This document shows positions 23,703-33,660 of a stretch of 64,000 nt of DNA, one piece after another; positions within the stretch are counted from its first letter, which is position 1; each line of letters begins with the position of its first letter. The DNA comes from Epiperipatus broadwayi (taxonomy: Eukaryota; Onychophora; Udeonychophora; Euonychophora; Peripatidae). The notes under the pieces were generated by a model. That model was not told where the DNA came from. It did no database searches and worked only from the letters and a program-made list of their open reading frames with translations. The stretch is taken from positions 52,008 through 116,007 of the forward strand of contig JAQFVV010007276.1 in assembly GCA_028023455.1 (NCBI GenBank), read 5' to 3'. A program made the position numbers and the translations under genes.

Positions 23703-25589
23703 ATTATAACAGTCGATGGAACCTCCCTAACCTATCTACTGAACCAGGGTGCCACCAGGTCATTTGAACCTGGAAAATTTATACAATAGGCAGATACGCG
23801 GAAGAGTTTACTTTTTTATCGAACCGAAAGCACCAGTCACTAGTTTAGGAAGAAGCTGAGCTTAAATTATCATACTGCATATTCAAATTTCTAATTCTGA
23901 TTTTAAATATTAAAATATATAAAATAAGTTACTGCCAAAATTATTTCAACAAAACATTTTATTATAACACACACACATTAAAAAGAAAATTCTGAAAATT
24001 AAATTAACTAGTGAATAAATTTAACTTAGATTATATGCACAGAGAGAAGCATTTAATAGATTTAAACACAATTTTAATAAGCATGAATATGCTACATAGA
24101 TTACGCATATAACCAATCCAATCCCTTTAAATCCTAGGTTAAAATCTTGCATTTAAATCAATGCTAGATTACTGATATACCGATGTGACCAATGCAAAAT
24201 GAGATTATTAGTATAACACAATCATGCTAACAAGAATTTTTGTATATAGCATGATATCATTTGAGAAATAAAGAATCATGGTGGGAAGGAATGAGCATCT
24301 TCCCCATAATGCAAGAAAGAAAATATTTGAAATATATATGTAGCAGTTGCTCTGAAAAAATAAGGATAGCAGTCTTCGCTGGCTTACTGTCCCAGTCAGA
24401 GTGTACGAAAATCAATAGCATAGGAAACATGTCTATGACCATTGACGTGATGACTACTCTTTTGGGTCATACGTTCAGGTGGGTATTATGCCTTGTATGC
24501 TAATGCGATATATGAAAACGAGTATCCAATGTATCTACTCAAAAAACATTGACATAAAACATCCGTACATCTATCCACCAGCACTGATCTAGCTGCAAAA
24601 CAATTAGCCCAAAAATTAACACACTTAAACTAAACAATCTTACGAATCTATGCAGCCATTTACGCTTATCTTTTTTAATTATTAATTTAAACAAAATTTA
24701 CAAGAAAGGAAATGATATTAAACATATTAAAAAAAGAAATTATATAAATAAATTAAAGTCAGATAAGAGATTTCTTTTAAAAGTTAAGGGACACTTAAAA
24801 TACTGGAAAAGTTCACATTGTATGATTAATGTTCATACTTCATTTAAAAAAAAAGTTTATACTTTCCAATGCTGTAGATAAAGTCCTCTTTGCAGTCCTT
24901 AATGCATGGTAGAATTCAAAGTTCTTTCTATTTTATATGGTTCTATGTGGAGAGATAATCTGTTGCTGGCCAGTTTCTCGGAAACCGTTATGCTCTGGAG
25001 ACCACTTCAGCTGCTGCAAACATGGTATACGTAAATTATTGCTGACCTCTACATTTTGGAGATCCGCAATACACTTATAATTCCAGTCAGCAAAAACAAT
25101 CTAAAAATCCTCAATCCAATTGCAAAGTTTTCTTTTTATACCTTTCTGAAATCTTATCAGCAAATTCCAGGATTGATCTTACATGGCTTAACTTTTCTCT
25201 GTGGACAGGGTGATTATTTTCATCGTTATTGGTCAGCTTTCTTTAGTGCGGGAACTCAAAAATTTTATCACTAGTATTTTTTTAAATTTATCAAGTATTT
25301 TTTTAAATTTATCTCCTATCTGACTTTATGCCTAAGGGCCTGTTTGCAATTACGTCAATATAGAAAATCATTTCCATTCTAAGATTAAAAATAACTAATT
25401 AACAACTTGTTTTTAGATTTTAATGTTAAAGAATTATATAATTCGTTTGCCATCTGTTGTACATTAATTCAAATGAAATTATTAAATTCTTTTTTTTTTA
25501 TACATATATTTCTACTTGAGGGTGATTTTATAATTTTTTTTTCACTTTTATTTGAAAGAAATGTAACGTCATAAACTTAATCCATTACA
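23703..25589 (-). mobile_element. Right LTR (5' LTR) of the minus-oriented LTR element
   Basis: About 1.89 kb, starting TGTAATGGATTAAG at 25589 on the minus strand and ending next to the primer binding site. It is a direct repeat of 21411-23265 and includes GCTCTGGAGACC.CTTCA, CCTGTTTGCAATTACGTCAA and TCGTTTGCCATCTG blocks in both copies. With almost no interior left, the element is non-autonomous or gutted. Confidence 0.8.
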
Positions 25590-26984
25590 GTAGTGATTTC
25601 TTTCTGCAGTGGATTTTGCAATTTTTGATTGTAAACTTTTCTAACTTCCTATGATATTGATCAATTAATATTGATTTCACAAGACATGGTTCAATTAGGT
25701 ATAGTTCTCTTATCTTTTGTGAATACATTTACATCCTTGAAAGATTTTATAATATTAAAGAGTCCAAGACCTTTTGATTCCAATACCCAGTTAAATAAGT
25801 ACCAATAATTTGTCATCTTTTACATTCTGAAAGTATGATATTTCTTTTCATAGACTTATGAAATTGATTGAACTTTGTAGGATAGTCTTTCATCATTTCT
25901 TTAAATGAGGACAAATTAAGCAGGAGACCCCCCCCCCCCCAAGTGTTAATATATTGTAATGATCAGGCTGTAGGGAGTCATGTGGAATATCCAACTTTCT
26001 CAAAATTATTACTAACATTATAATAGATGGCCCTACTATAATATTAATTGCTGCTGATTCAAAGCCAAGAAAACACATGAATCTTTACGTGATCAATGAA
26101 CACTCCAGAAATAAATCAGAGTGATAAGGAATATACCAAAATCCTTTTATTTAAATAAAATAATAATAATAATAAAATATAAATTTACAATATATATAAA
26201 AATCTACAAGGACATGGAGATTCAAGAATTGATATCTCTATAACAATATAGAAATATTATTCTTTAATTGAGATTTAAAGAGTATATTTGGGTTAGAGAT
26301 CTTTAGTTTGACAAAGCAATAGTAACAATCATAAATAATGTGGTTGAATAATCATACATAATGTGGTTGGTGAGAAGTACAAAATGTTTGACACTTATAA
26401 TTTGCTTTCAATACTGAACAATCATGATCTGATCCAACTAATAAGTACTGGTTTAGATCGTTTGTCTTTTTCACATGTCTTTGTACTTATCATTCAGAAT
26501 GTGTGATGAAATAAAAATTTGAATATATTTTCAATATATACATGAAGTTTAAATATATCAAAAAAATGCAAATATGAAATGATATTATTCAATGTGTTAT
26601 ATATATCTCATTAACTTAAAATGAAGTGGATGTTTCAAAGTGAAAACATAGAGAGAGTAGTCTGACTTCTGTGCCAATGAATCTTTTTGATGTGATTGAG
26701 TTAATGTGAAAGATGCACTGACAAAAACAAAAAAACTTGAATATGTATATATAGGAATCTCTTAAATACTTAGATTAAATGTAAATCAGCTGACATGGAA
26801 AATCAATAACTTTTGCAATATATACATAATTATTGCTTCATAAATTAAATCATTAGTGTCAAACTTAAATTTTTAAGTAATATATGAGCTATTATTATAT
26901 TAACCAAAATAATAAAATAATATATCAAACACAATATTGTATAAAACTATTGTATAAAACTTAAAAATAATATAAAACACTACT
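25590..26984. other. Intron sequence with a C tract
   Basis: No gene seen. A poly-C run lies at 25928-25940. A fragment of the hairpin family lies at 26405-26482. Confidence 0.5.
26405..26482 (+). repeat. Fragment of the hairpin repeat family
   Basis: ATGATCTGATCCAACTAATA and AGTACTGGTTTAGATCG resemble the inner arm of the 3629-3957 hairpin (ATAATCTGGACCAACTGATG then ..TGCTGGTTTAGCATG). It is diverged and lacks a partner arm. Confidence 0.4.
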
Positions 26985-27025
26985 GCCAAGCACTTTCAAC
27001 TCATGTGAGTCCTTATCAAGGCTGT
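26985..27025 (-). ncRNA. Degenerate hammerhead-like motif
   Basis: The minus strand reads GCCTTGATAAGGACTC, ACAT, GAGTTGAAAGTGCTTGGC. A 5-bp stem with an ACAT loop (GACTC/GAGTT, one G-T pair) is flanked by CTTGATAAG (hammerhead CTGANGA plus an extra T and a G-to-A change) and GAAAG; GCC/GGC can close the outer helix. Core changes make it probably inactive. Similar motifs mark the ends of Penelope-like elements. Confidence 0.4.
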
Positions 27026-27174
27026 ATAAAAATAAAAGAATAAACCAAATATTGTAAAATATGAAAGCAATAGGCATAAAATTTTTATATAATGCCACAA
27101 AAGATTATTGCATTTAATTAAATAGTTAAATCTCTAAAGTCCAAAGAAAATTTCGGGACTTGCTATTGCTTCAC

Positions 27175-27590
27175 CTATCCCGCTGCCGAATTCAAATAAA
27201 AGCACAAAGTAAAAATGCTGAAATTTATATTAAAAGCAGAAAATATCCATTTGTCTACAGAAGTAATCATATCCAGAGCAGAAAAAATGAAGAAACCATC
27301 CCAAGTGTCAGAATGGTCCCTAAAGAAATACAATTTGTCACTATCATCATCATCATCACAGTAAAGCAGAAGAATTGCAATCCCAAGCCTGAAATAGAAC
27401 TTTTCCAGTAAACCTTTGTAATTGATAAATCTACGCATGTTAAACATTGCCTTGAACAAGCTGACTTTCAAATGAAATTCACTAGATCCATTGAAACAGT
27501 CTCTCCATTGAAAATAAAAGCAGAACTTTGTAATATCAATTTTGATTTTATTTTTTGTTTTCTCAATGACTAATAGCAATTCTCCTTTAA
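27175..27590 (-). CDS. Unidentified 138-codon open frame
   Basis: A minus-strand frame is open from 27590 (after a TAA) to the TAG at 27175. It has no ATG near its start; internal methionines begin near 27460. The sequence includes an aromatic KFCFYFQWRDCFNGSSEFHL region, MFNMRRFINYKGLLEKFYFR, a DDDDDSD acidic run encoded by a GAT repeat, and RDHSDTWDGFFIFSALDM. It is less AT-rich than its surroundings. No family is recognised. A hammerhead-like motif lies about 150 bp downstream, so it may be a transposon remnant. It could also be a chance frame, since the opposite strand is open for 84 codons as well. Confidence 0.3.
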
Positions 27591-28055
27591 ATAATATCCA
27601 TTTGTCTCTCTCTCTCTAAATATTAAAACAAGAATCAATTATTAGAAAGGGTTTTTCAATAATGATGAATATTGACTTTATCAATATATGTATTTGATTA
27701 TCAATACATGTAGCCATTTATATGTGTATTTTTTTTTATCATATGTTTTTATTGTGTATTAATTCAGGTATCATGAAAATATGTTTATTTGTATTATATG
27801 TAAAGGTTAAATACAAAATTTATTGATAAAGGGAAGTGACATATACACACACACACCGAATGATATAAATATGCCTAGATGAATACATGTTAATCCACTA
27901 AACATCACATGATCACCATTTTTTATGCTAGCCCATATCTGTTATTAAAACAGGCAAAACTCTCCATACAGTATTGCCATTCAGTGCTAACCAGAGTAAT
28001 CAATGGATGCCAGAAGGCTTGTGCATAAAATCCCCATCTAGTGCCTACTCATCCA

Positions 28056-28102
28056 ATATCCCCAGACTAGTTTCTGGCTTGTGGCCTTCGTCAGTGAGGA
28101 GC
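28056..28102 (-). ncRNA. Hammerhead ribozyme, copy 1 (core intact)
   Basis: On the minus strand: GCTCCTCA, core CTGACGA, stem II GGC-CACAA-GCC inside A..A, GAAAC, TA, GTC, TGGGGATAT. The CUGANGA and GAAA boxes and the GUC cleavage triplet are all present. Helix I forms from UCCUCA with UGGGGA (six pairs, one U-G). Helix III is minimal (AC/GU with a two-base loop), as in the short type I hammerheads known from animal retroelements, which can act as dimers. Confidence 0.75.
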
Positions 28103-28736
28103 TTTGGATCTGAGAGCACTGCACCTAGATCTTAGGATCTAATGCTACCCACCAGCAGCCACCTTTTATCTTTACTTAACTACAAAACTATGAGAATAAA
28201 ATTGAAAACACAAACACAATAATATTTTCAATCTAAGCTCAACAGCTTATATAGTCATAAGCGTCTGGACTCAGTTCAGTACCAATACATTTTGATGTCT
28301 TTGGCTCTTGAACAACCCTAGCCACCATTATCCTATTAGGCAGGATTGGTGTTAAACCACTAAACATACATGATCACCATTTCTTATGCTGGTTAGCACT
28401 GAGTGGCAATATTTTATGGAGAGATTTGCCTGTTTTAATAACAGGTAGGTGCTAGCATAAGAAATGGTGATCATGTGATGTTTAGTGGTTTAACACCAAT
28501 CCTGCATAATAGGATAGTGGTGGCTATGGTTGTTCAAGAGCCAAAGACACCAAAATGTATAGGTACTGAACTGGGTCCAGACCTATATGACTATATAAGC
28601 TATTGAGCTTAGATTGAAAATATTATTGTGTTTTCAATTTTATTCTCATATTTTTGTAGTTAAGTAGAGATAAAAAGTGGCTGCAGGAGGGTTGCATTAG
28701 ATCCTAAGATCTAGGTGCAGTGCTCTCAGATCCAAA

Positions 28737-28782
28737 GCTCCTCACTGACAAAGGCCACAAGCCAGAAACTAATCTGGGGATA
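28737..28782 (+). ncRNA. Hammerhead ribozyme, copy 2 (mutated core)
   Basis: Same layout as the other copies, but the core reads CTGACAA (G8 changed to A) and the cleavage triplet is ATC, breaking the second helix III pair. Probably inactive. Helix I (CTCCTCA/TGGGGAT) is retained. Confidence 0.65.
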
Positions 28783-29160
28783 TTGGATGAGTAGGCACTA
28801 GATGGGGATTTTATGCACAAGCCTTCTGGCATCCATTGATTACTCTGGTTGGCACTGAGTGGCGATACTGTATGGAGAGTTTTGTCAATGGTGATCATGT
28901 GATGTTTAGTGGTTTAACATCAATCCTGCCTAATAGGATAGTGGTGGCTATGGTTGTTCAAGAGCCAAAGACACCAAAATGTATGGGTACTGAAGTCGGT
29001 TCAAACCCATATGACTATATAAGCTATTAAGCTTAGATTGAAAATATTATTGTGTTTTCAATTTTATTCTCATAGTTTTATAGTTAAGTAGAGATAAAAG
29101 GTGGCTGCTGGAGGATTGCATTAAATCCTAAGATCTAGGTGCAGTGCTCTCAGATCCAAA

Positions 29161-29207
29161 GCTCCTCACTGACGAAGGCCACAAGCCAGAAACTAGTCTG
29201 GGGATAT
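29161..29207 (+). ncRNA. Hammerhead ribozyme, copy 3 (core intact)
   Basis: GCTCCTCA, CTGACGA, AGGC-CACAA-GCCA, GAAAC, TA, GTC, TGGGGATAT, identical in the core to copy 1. Cleavage after GTC at about 29198 in this unit and about 28774 in the previous one would release a ~422-nt monomer. Confidence 0.75.
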
Positions 29208-29330
29208 TGAATGAGTAGGGACTAGATGGGGATTTTATGCACAAGCCTTCTGGCATCCATTGATTATCCTGGTTGGCACTGAGTGGCAATACTGTATGGA
29301 GAATTTTGCCTGTTTTAATGAATACATGTT

Positions 29331-31257
29331 GAGTATAAATGTACAAATCAATAAGGGTAGAAATTTAGCATCACAAAAGATAGTAGTTAGTAACCGAGAT
29401 TAATGGAAAATGAGATAAATAATTTGAAACCGATTTCTTTAGATATTATTATCTTTATAATTCAACTAATTTTTCTCTACCTATTTCTCAATTATTCTAA
29501 GATTATAGATATAAAAATGTATGATATACGCAATATGCGAGTATGTGTGGGCATCGAGTGTTTATTTTAAAATTAAAAATGCTTCTTGATATAAAATTTC
29601 TATTCACCCACTAGAAATATGAACATACACATATCACTCTATATAGTGTTAACGATTGAGTTTAAGTTTCATTAAGGGGAAGGGGAGAAGACTTTTGGTT
29701 ATTATTATTATTATTATTATTATTTGAATGTAACTAATTTTATTATGAATTATATAAATTTTTCTGTTTGTATATTGATGATTAATCAATAATAAAATTT
29801 AATTTGTTTTTATTAAAAGAGGTTTATATATTTCCTAGAGTTAATCATTGTCTTGTAAAGTTAGTTTAGTCGTCATCATCACTGATGGATTTCAATCATT
29901 AAAACATAGTTTAATAAAAGATACGATATGAGTTAGGCGTAAAGCTATGACTGGAAGCATCGTTATCATTATCATCTTCTTAATTAAAAAATAGTCTTAA
30001 TAACTATAATAAATAGTCATATATAAATAATGGTTCTCACTGTGTTTGTTATTATTTGTGAACCATCATAAGAGATAATGACTACCATCAAGATCACTCA
30101 AGATTTAATGAATTGCCATTGATAATCTATAGTATTAAATATGAGCTAGTAAAAACTTATAATATTATTAAATATGAGCTTGAATGATTTATAATGATAC
30201 ATAAGAGAGTTTGCACAAGAATTTGTATTGCAATTGATATTGTTATGAAATGGAAAATCCTACATATTGTTATAAATAATGTACCAAACAAGGTACGATT
30301 ATAAGTAGGTATCTAATGTAACTTTATCTAGATTTAGATAGCCTAATGGTGCCCAGATATACAGATATATATATGAGAAAGCAATGAATAGAGGGTAAAA
30401 TAGTTAGCTGCAGAGTGATTTGTCCAATTGGGGTTTAAAACTGCTTACATGGTTATTGGTAATTGATCTAAAATCATTGATCCATTGCGAATGACTGCCC
30501 CAACAAAAGAATATTATTTTAATCTATTAGATAAAGATTACATTTTGCAAGTACCCACTTTAATTAGGAATTAAACATATAATACAAATAAAGTTCATGT
30601 TCAAATAACTATTGGAAATCTAAGAATGTTCCAATTAGTTCTATACTTTAAATTGGTAAGCTACTAATGTTTTTATTTTACTGAACTGAATTAATGGGAT
30701 ATCTTATGAAAGTAATTTGCATTTTACTATTAAACAGTATTTCAAGATAAGCATCAAATGCAGGTTTTATTTTTAGAAATGTAAATAATATAAAATGTAT
30801 TCACAAAGTTGTCAATATTTTCCCATATATTTCTGTAAGTAATTTATTTATGAGGAGGCAGTGATTATTTTTAATCAAAAACAAATTTATGATCCTACAC
30901 GAATGAAACTAAATACCTTAAACTTTAGATAAAGTAGTGAACAAAAACTATTATGTTATAAGATCACAGAAAGATAGTAATCCAGGAAAGCATTGAACAA
31001 CTGGTTAAGTGATTGACTTATCTTAGCAACATATTTAATAGTTTCGTCTATCCATGATAAATTTTTAATTTTGTACTGATAATATTATAAATGATTTAAT
31101 GAAAAACTATTCTTTTTGAATTCTAGTGGCTTTTTGCAATCTTTTTAAAAACTTTTTTCTTTTTCTCTGACTGCATTTCTGTAAGTATTTCATTTCTAAT
31201 TATTAAATAATTATCAAACAAAATAATCTATCTACAATAATAAAAAATAACAAAAAA
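29331..31257. other. Intron sequence, (TTA)n microsatellite
   Basis: A (TTA)n repeat lies at 29699-29724. A CATCATCACTGATGGATTTC stretch near 29874 resembles the antisense 3' end of the window's RTE LINEs but is too short to call. Otherwise nothing is recognised. Confidence 0.5.
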
Positions 31258-32100
31258 AGGTAGTGATATTGACCATGTCATGGGGCCACTAGGCGATGTT
31301 GCGGTACCATCAACAACTGCCAAGAAGCCTGTAAGTGATAAATTTCTATCCGAAAGTCGCTTAAATCAACAAATTAAAATGCCTAAGGCAAAGTAAATTG
31401 AATAAATCCTTCTAAAATACAAATTAAAAAAAAAAACCCAAGAAAATGCTATAAAATTCGAATTACAAAAACAGAAATCTGTGAAAATATGTCAATTCTT
31501 CGCTTAAATCAACAAATTAAAATGCCTAAGGCAAAATAAATTAAACAAATGCTTCTAAAATAAAAATTGAAAAAAAAAACACAAGAAAATGCTATGAAAT
31601 TCGAATTACAACAAAAACAGAAAGACTTTAATAGTCAAAAAAATTAGCAATGGCGAAAAAGGCTTTATTAATGGTGGGAGTTACAAAATCAGAATTTCAT
31701 CAATATTTAGCTTACACCCTCACCAATAAAGAATTTCTATCCAAAAATAGCTGAAATGGACAAATTAAAATGCCTAAATCAAACAAATCCTTCTAAAATA
31801 CAAATTTAAAAAAAAACAAAAGCAAGCAAATACTATGAAATTCGAATTACACCAAAAACCGAAAAATTTTAATGGTAAATGTCAAAAAAATTAACGAAGC
31901 TTCATTAATGGCGGGAGTTACAAAAATAGAATTTCATCAATATTTAGCTTTCAACATTTGCAAATATGCATCTGCAATCAGATTTCAAAACACCGATTTA
32001 TATAAACTAAAAAGCAATAAGAACATTACACAAGAGCTTCTATTTATTAAATTAATTATCCTCTGCTTTGAAATCATGGCATATCATAACATATGAATTC
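31258..32100 (+). pseudogene. Gag-like retroelement remnant with internal tandem duplications
   Basis: A GC-richer frame from 31258 reads GSDIDHVMGPLGDVAVPSTT then AKKPVSDKFLSESRLNQQIK up to a stop. A ~200-230-bp segment then recurs three times (starting near 31350, 31500 and 31735), each with CAACAAATTAAAATGCCTAA or a close variant, AAATTCGAATTACA and, in two copies, GGGAGTTACAAAA.CAGAATT or a variant. The last copy keeps an open frame (31872-32096) with SLMAGVTKIEFHQYLAFNIC. The amphipathic Q/K-rich character suggests the gag of an LTR element. The identification is an inference. Its end overlaps the left arm of the foldback at 32041. Confidence 0.45.
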
Positions 32101-33660
32101 AAGTTTAGAAATGAAATAAAATAACCAGAATAAAAAATAGGCATAGCCGTAGATTATAGAAAGTTTAAAATAATCATTGATTACAGTTACAGAAAAAATT
32201 ATTAAAAAGTTATATTTATTGGCAAGAATGTTACAAGATTTTATTTTAACAAGAATTTTAAGTAATTGAGAATATTATGGCATATCATTTAAATAGATTT
32301 ATAGATATTGCAGGAAAAATATTACCCAATTTTCTTCAAGGCTGGCTTGTCCAGGATTTGTATTAGTTTTGCAGCACTTCCAGGCTCAGTTCGCTGCCAT
32401 TTGCACCATGATGATTTGATCGTCCGCCATGTCCTGCCTTGTTTACAACTCTTCTTTAATTAAAATTATAAAATTTAGCTTTCTATTGTTAAATTTTTTA
32501 ACTTAGCACTTTTATCAAAGACGATCCCCAAGTAAATAACAAATTAAAAAAAGAATTTAATAGAAGACATAGACTGAATAGTACCTAGCAAACAAATTGC
32601 AAATTAAAATGTGATGTAATAGACATCTCACATTAAAAAATGTAGGTACATTTACAACTTTCTTTAAATAAAACATAATTAAATATGCATCTTATATATA
32701 TTTACTGTGCACAGAATATGGTACTAAAATATATTTTAAAGAAAATATTTTCTCTTTGGCAAAATGCTGAAGAATCACTCATTATTTTAAATTGCACTGG
32801 GATGTTATATTTTGCGGAACTATTTTCTTTAAATAATTGTTTGCTAAAGCTTGCGGCTATATTTTTTAATGTAATAGAGGCCTATTACACCACATTTCAA
32901 TTTGCAACTTTCTTCAAATAAAACATAATGAAATATGCATCTTATATATAATTACCAGTATGCACAAAATATGGTACTAAAGTTTGTTTTAAAAAAAAAA
33001 TAAATATTTTTGGCAAAATGCTGAAGAATCACTTATTATTTTAAATTGCATTGGGACATTATATATGTGAAAGGACTATTATGTCACATTTTAATTTGCA
33101 ACTTTCTTTAAATAACTGTTTGCTAGGTACTATTCGGTCCACATCTTCTATTAAATTCTTTTTTTAATCTGCTGTTATTCAGTTGGGGATTGTCTTTGAT
33201 AAAAGTGCTAAGTTAAAAAATTTAACAATAGAAAGTTAAATTTTATAATTTTAATTAAAGAAGAGTAGGAAATGGCGGATGATCAAGTCATCATAGTGCA
33301 AATGGCAGCGAACTGAGCCTGGAAGTGCTGCAAAACTAATACAAATACTGGGCAAGTCAATTTGAAAAAAATTGGGTAATATTTTTCTTGCAATATCTGT
33401 AGATCTATTTAAATGATATGCCATAATATTCTCAATTATTTAAAATTCTTGTTAAAATAAGATCTTGTAACATTCTTGCCAATAAATATAACTTTTTAAT
33501 AATTTTTCCTGTAACTGTAATCAATGATTATTTTAAACTTTCTATAATCTACGGCCATGCCTATTTTCTATTCTGATAATTTTATTTCATTTCTAAATTT
33601 GAATTCATATGTTATGATATGCCATAATTTCAAAGCAGAGAATAATTAATGTAATAAATT
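32041..33660. mobile_element. Large foldback element, ~590-bp arms
   Basis: The left arm (about 32041-32625) is the reverse complement of the right arm (about 33070-33660), with scattered mismatches. Shared landmarks are CTGCTTTGAAAT.ATGGCATA at the outer ends, GGCTCAGTTCGCTGCCATTT in mid-arm and TAGTACCTAGCAAACA toward the centre. The ~445-bp spacer holds a diverged direct repeat (ATGCATCTTATATATA at 32686 and 32935, each followed by AT.TGGTACTAAA). Each arm contains ATGGCGGA.GATCAA.TCATCAT followed by a stop after about 14 codons. No transposase is seen. Confidence 0.8.

Larger units (their letters stand above)
27879..29330. mobile_element. Inverted plus tandem hammerhead-ribozyme array with target-site duplication
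   Basis: Three copies of one ~422-bp unit: a minus-oriented copy (about 27892-28382), then a plus-oriented partial unit and two plus-oriented tandem units (about 28383-29317). Landmarks repeat in each: TTTAGTGGTTTAACACCAAT, CAAGAGCCAAAGACACCAAA, GCAGTGCTCTCAGATCCAAA, then a hammerhead core, then CAAGCCTTCTGGCATCCATT. The 13-bp ATGAATACATGTT flanks the whole array at 27879-27891 and 29318-29330, so it inserted as one event. No protein is encoded. Tandem ribozyme units fit retrozymes; tandem copies with an inverted partial copy and a target-site duplication also fit Penelope-like elements. Confidence 0.85.

Noticed and set aside
21859-24442. Similar short minus-strand frames in both LTRs (21859-22098 and 24257-24442)
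   Set aside because: They share sequence only because the LTRs are repeats; the two frames break at different places and show no protein-level constraint.
28704-29346. Short frames repeated in the ribozyme array
   Set aside because: They are by-products of the repeated nucleotide sequence; starts, stops and frames differ between units.
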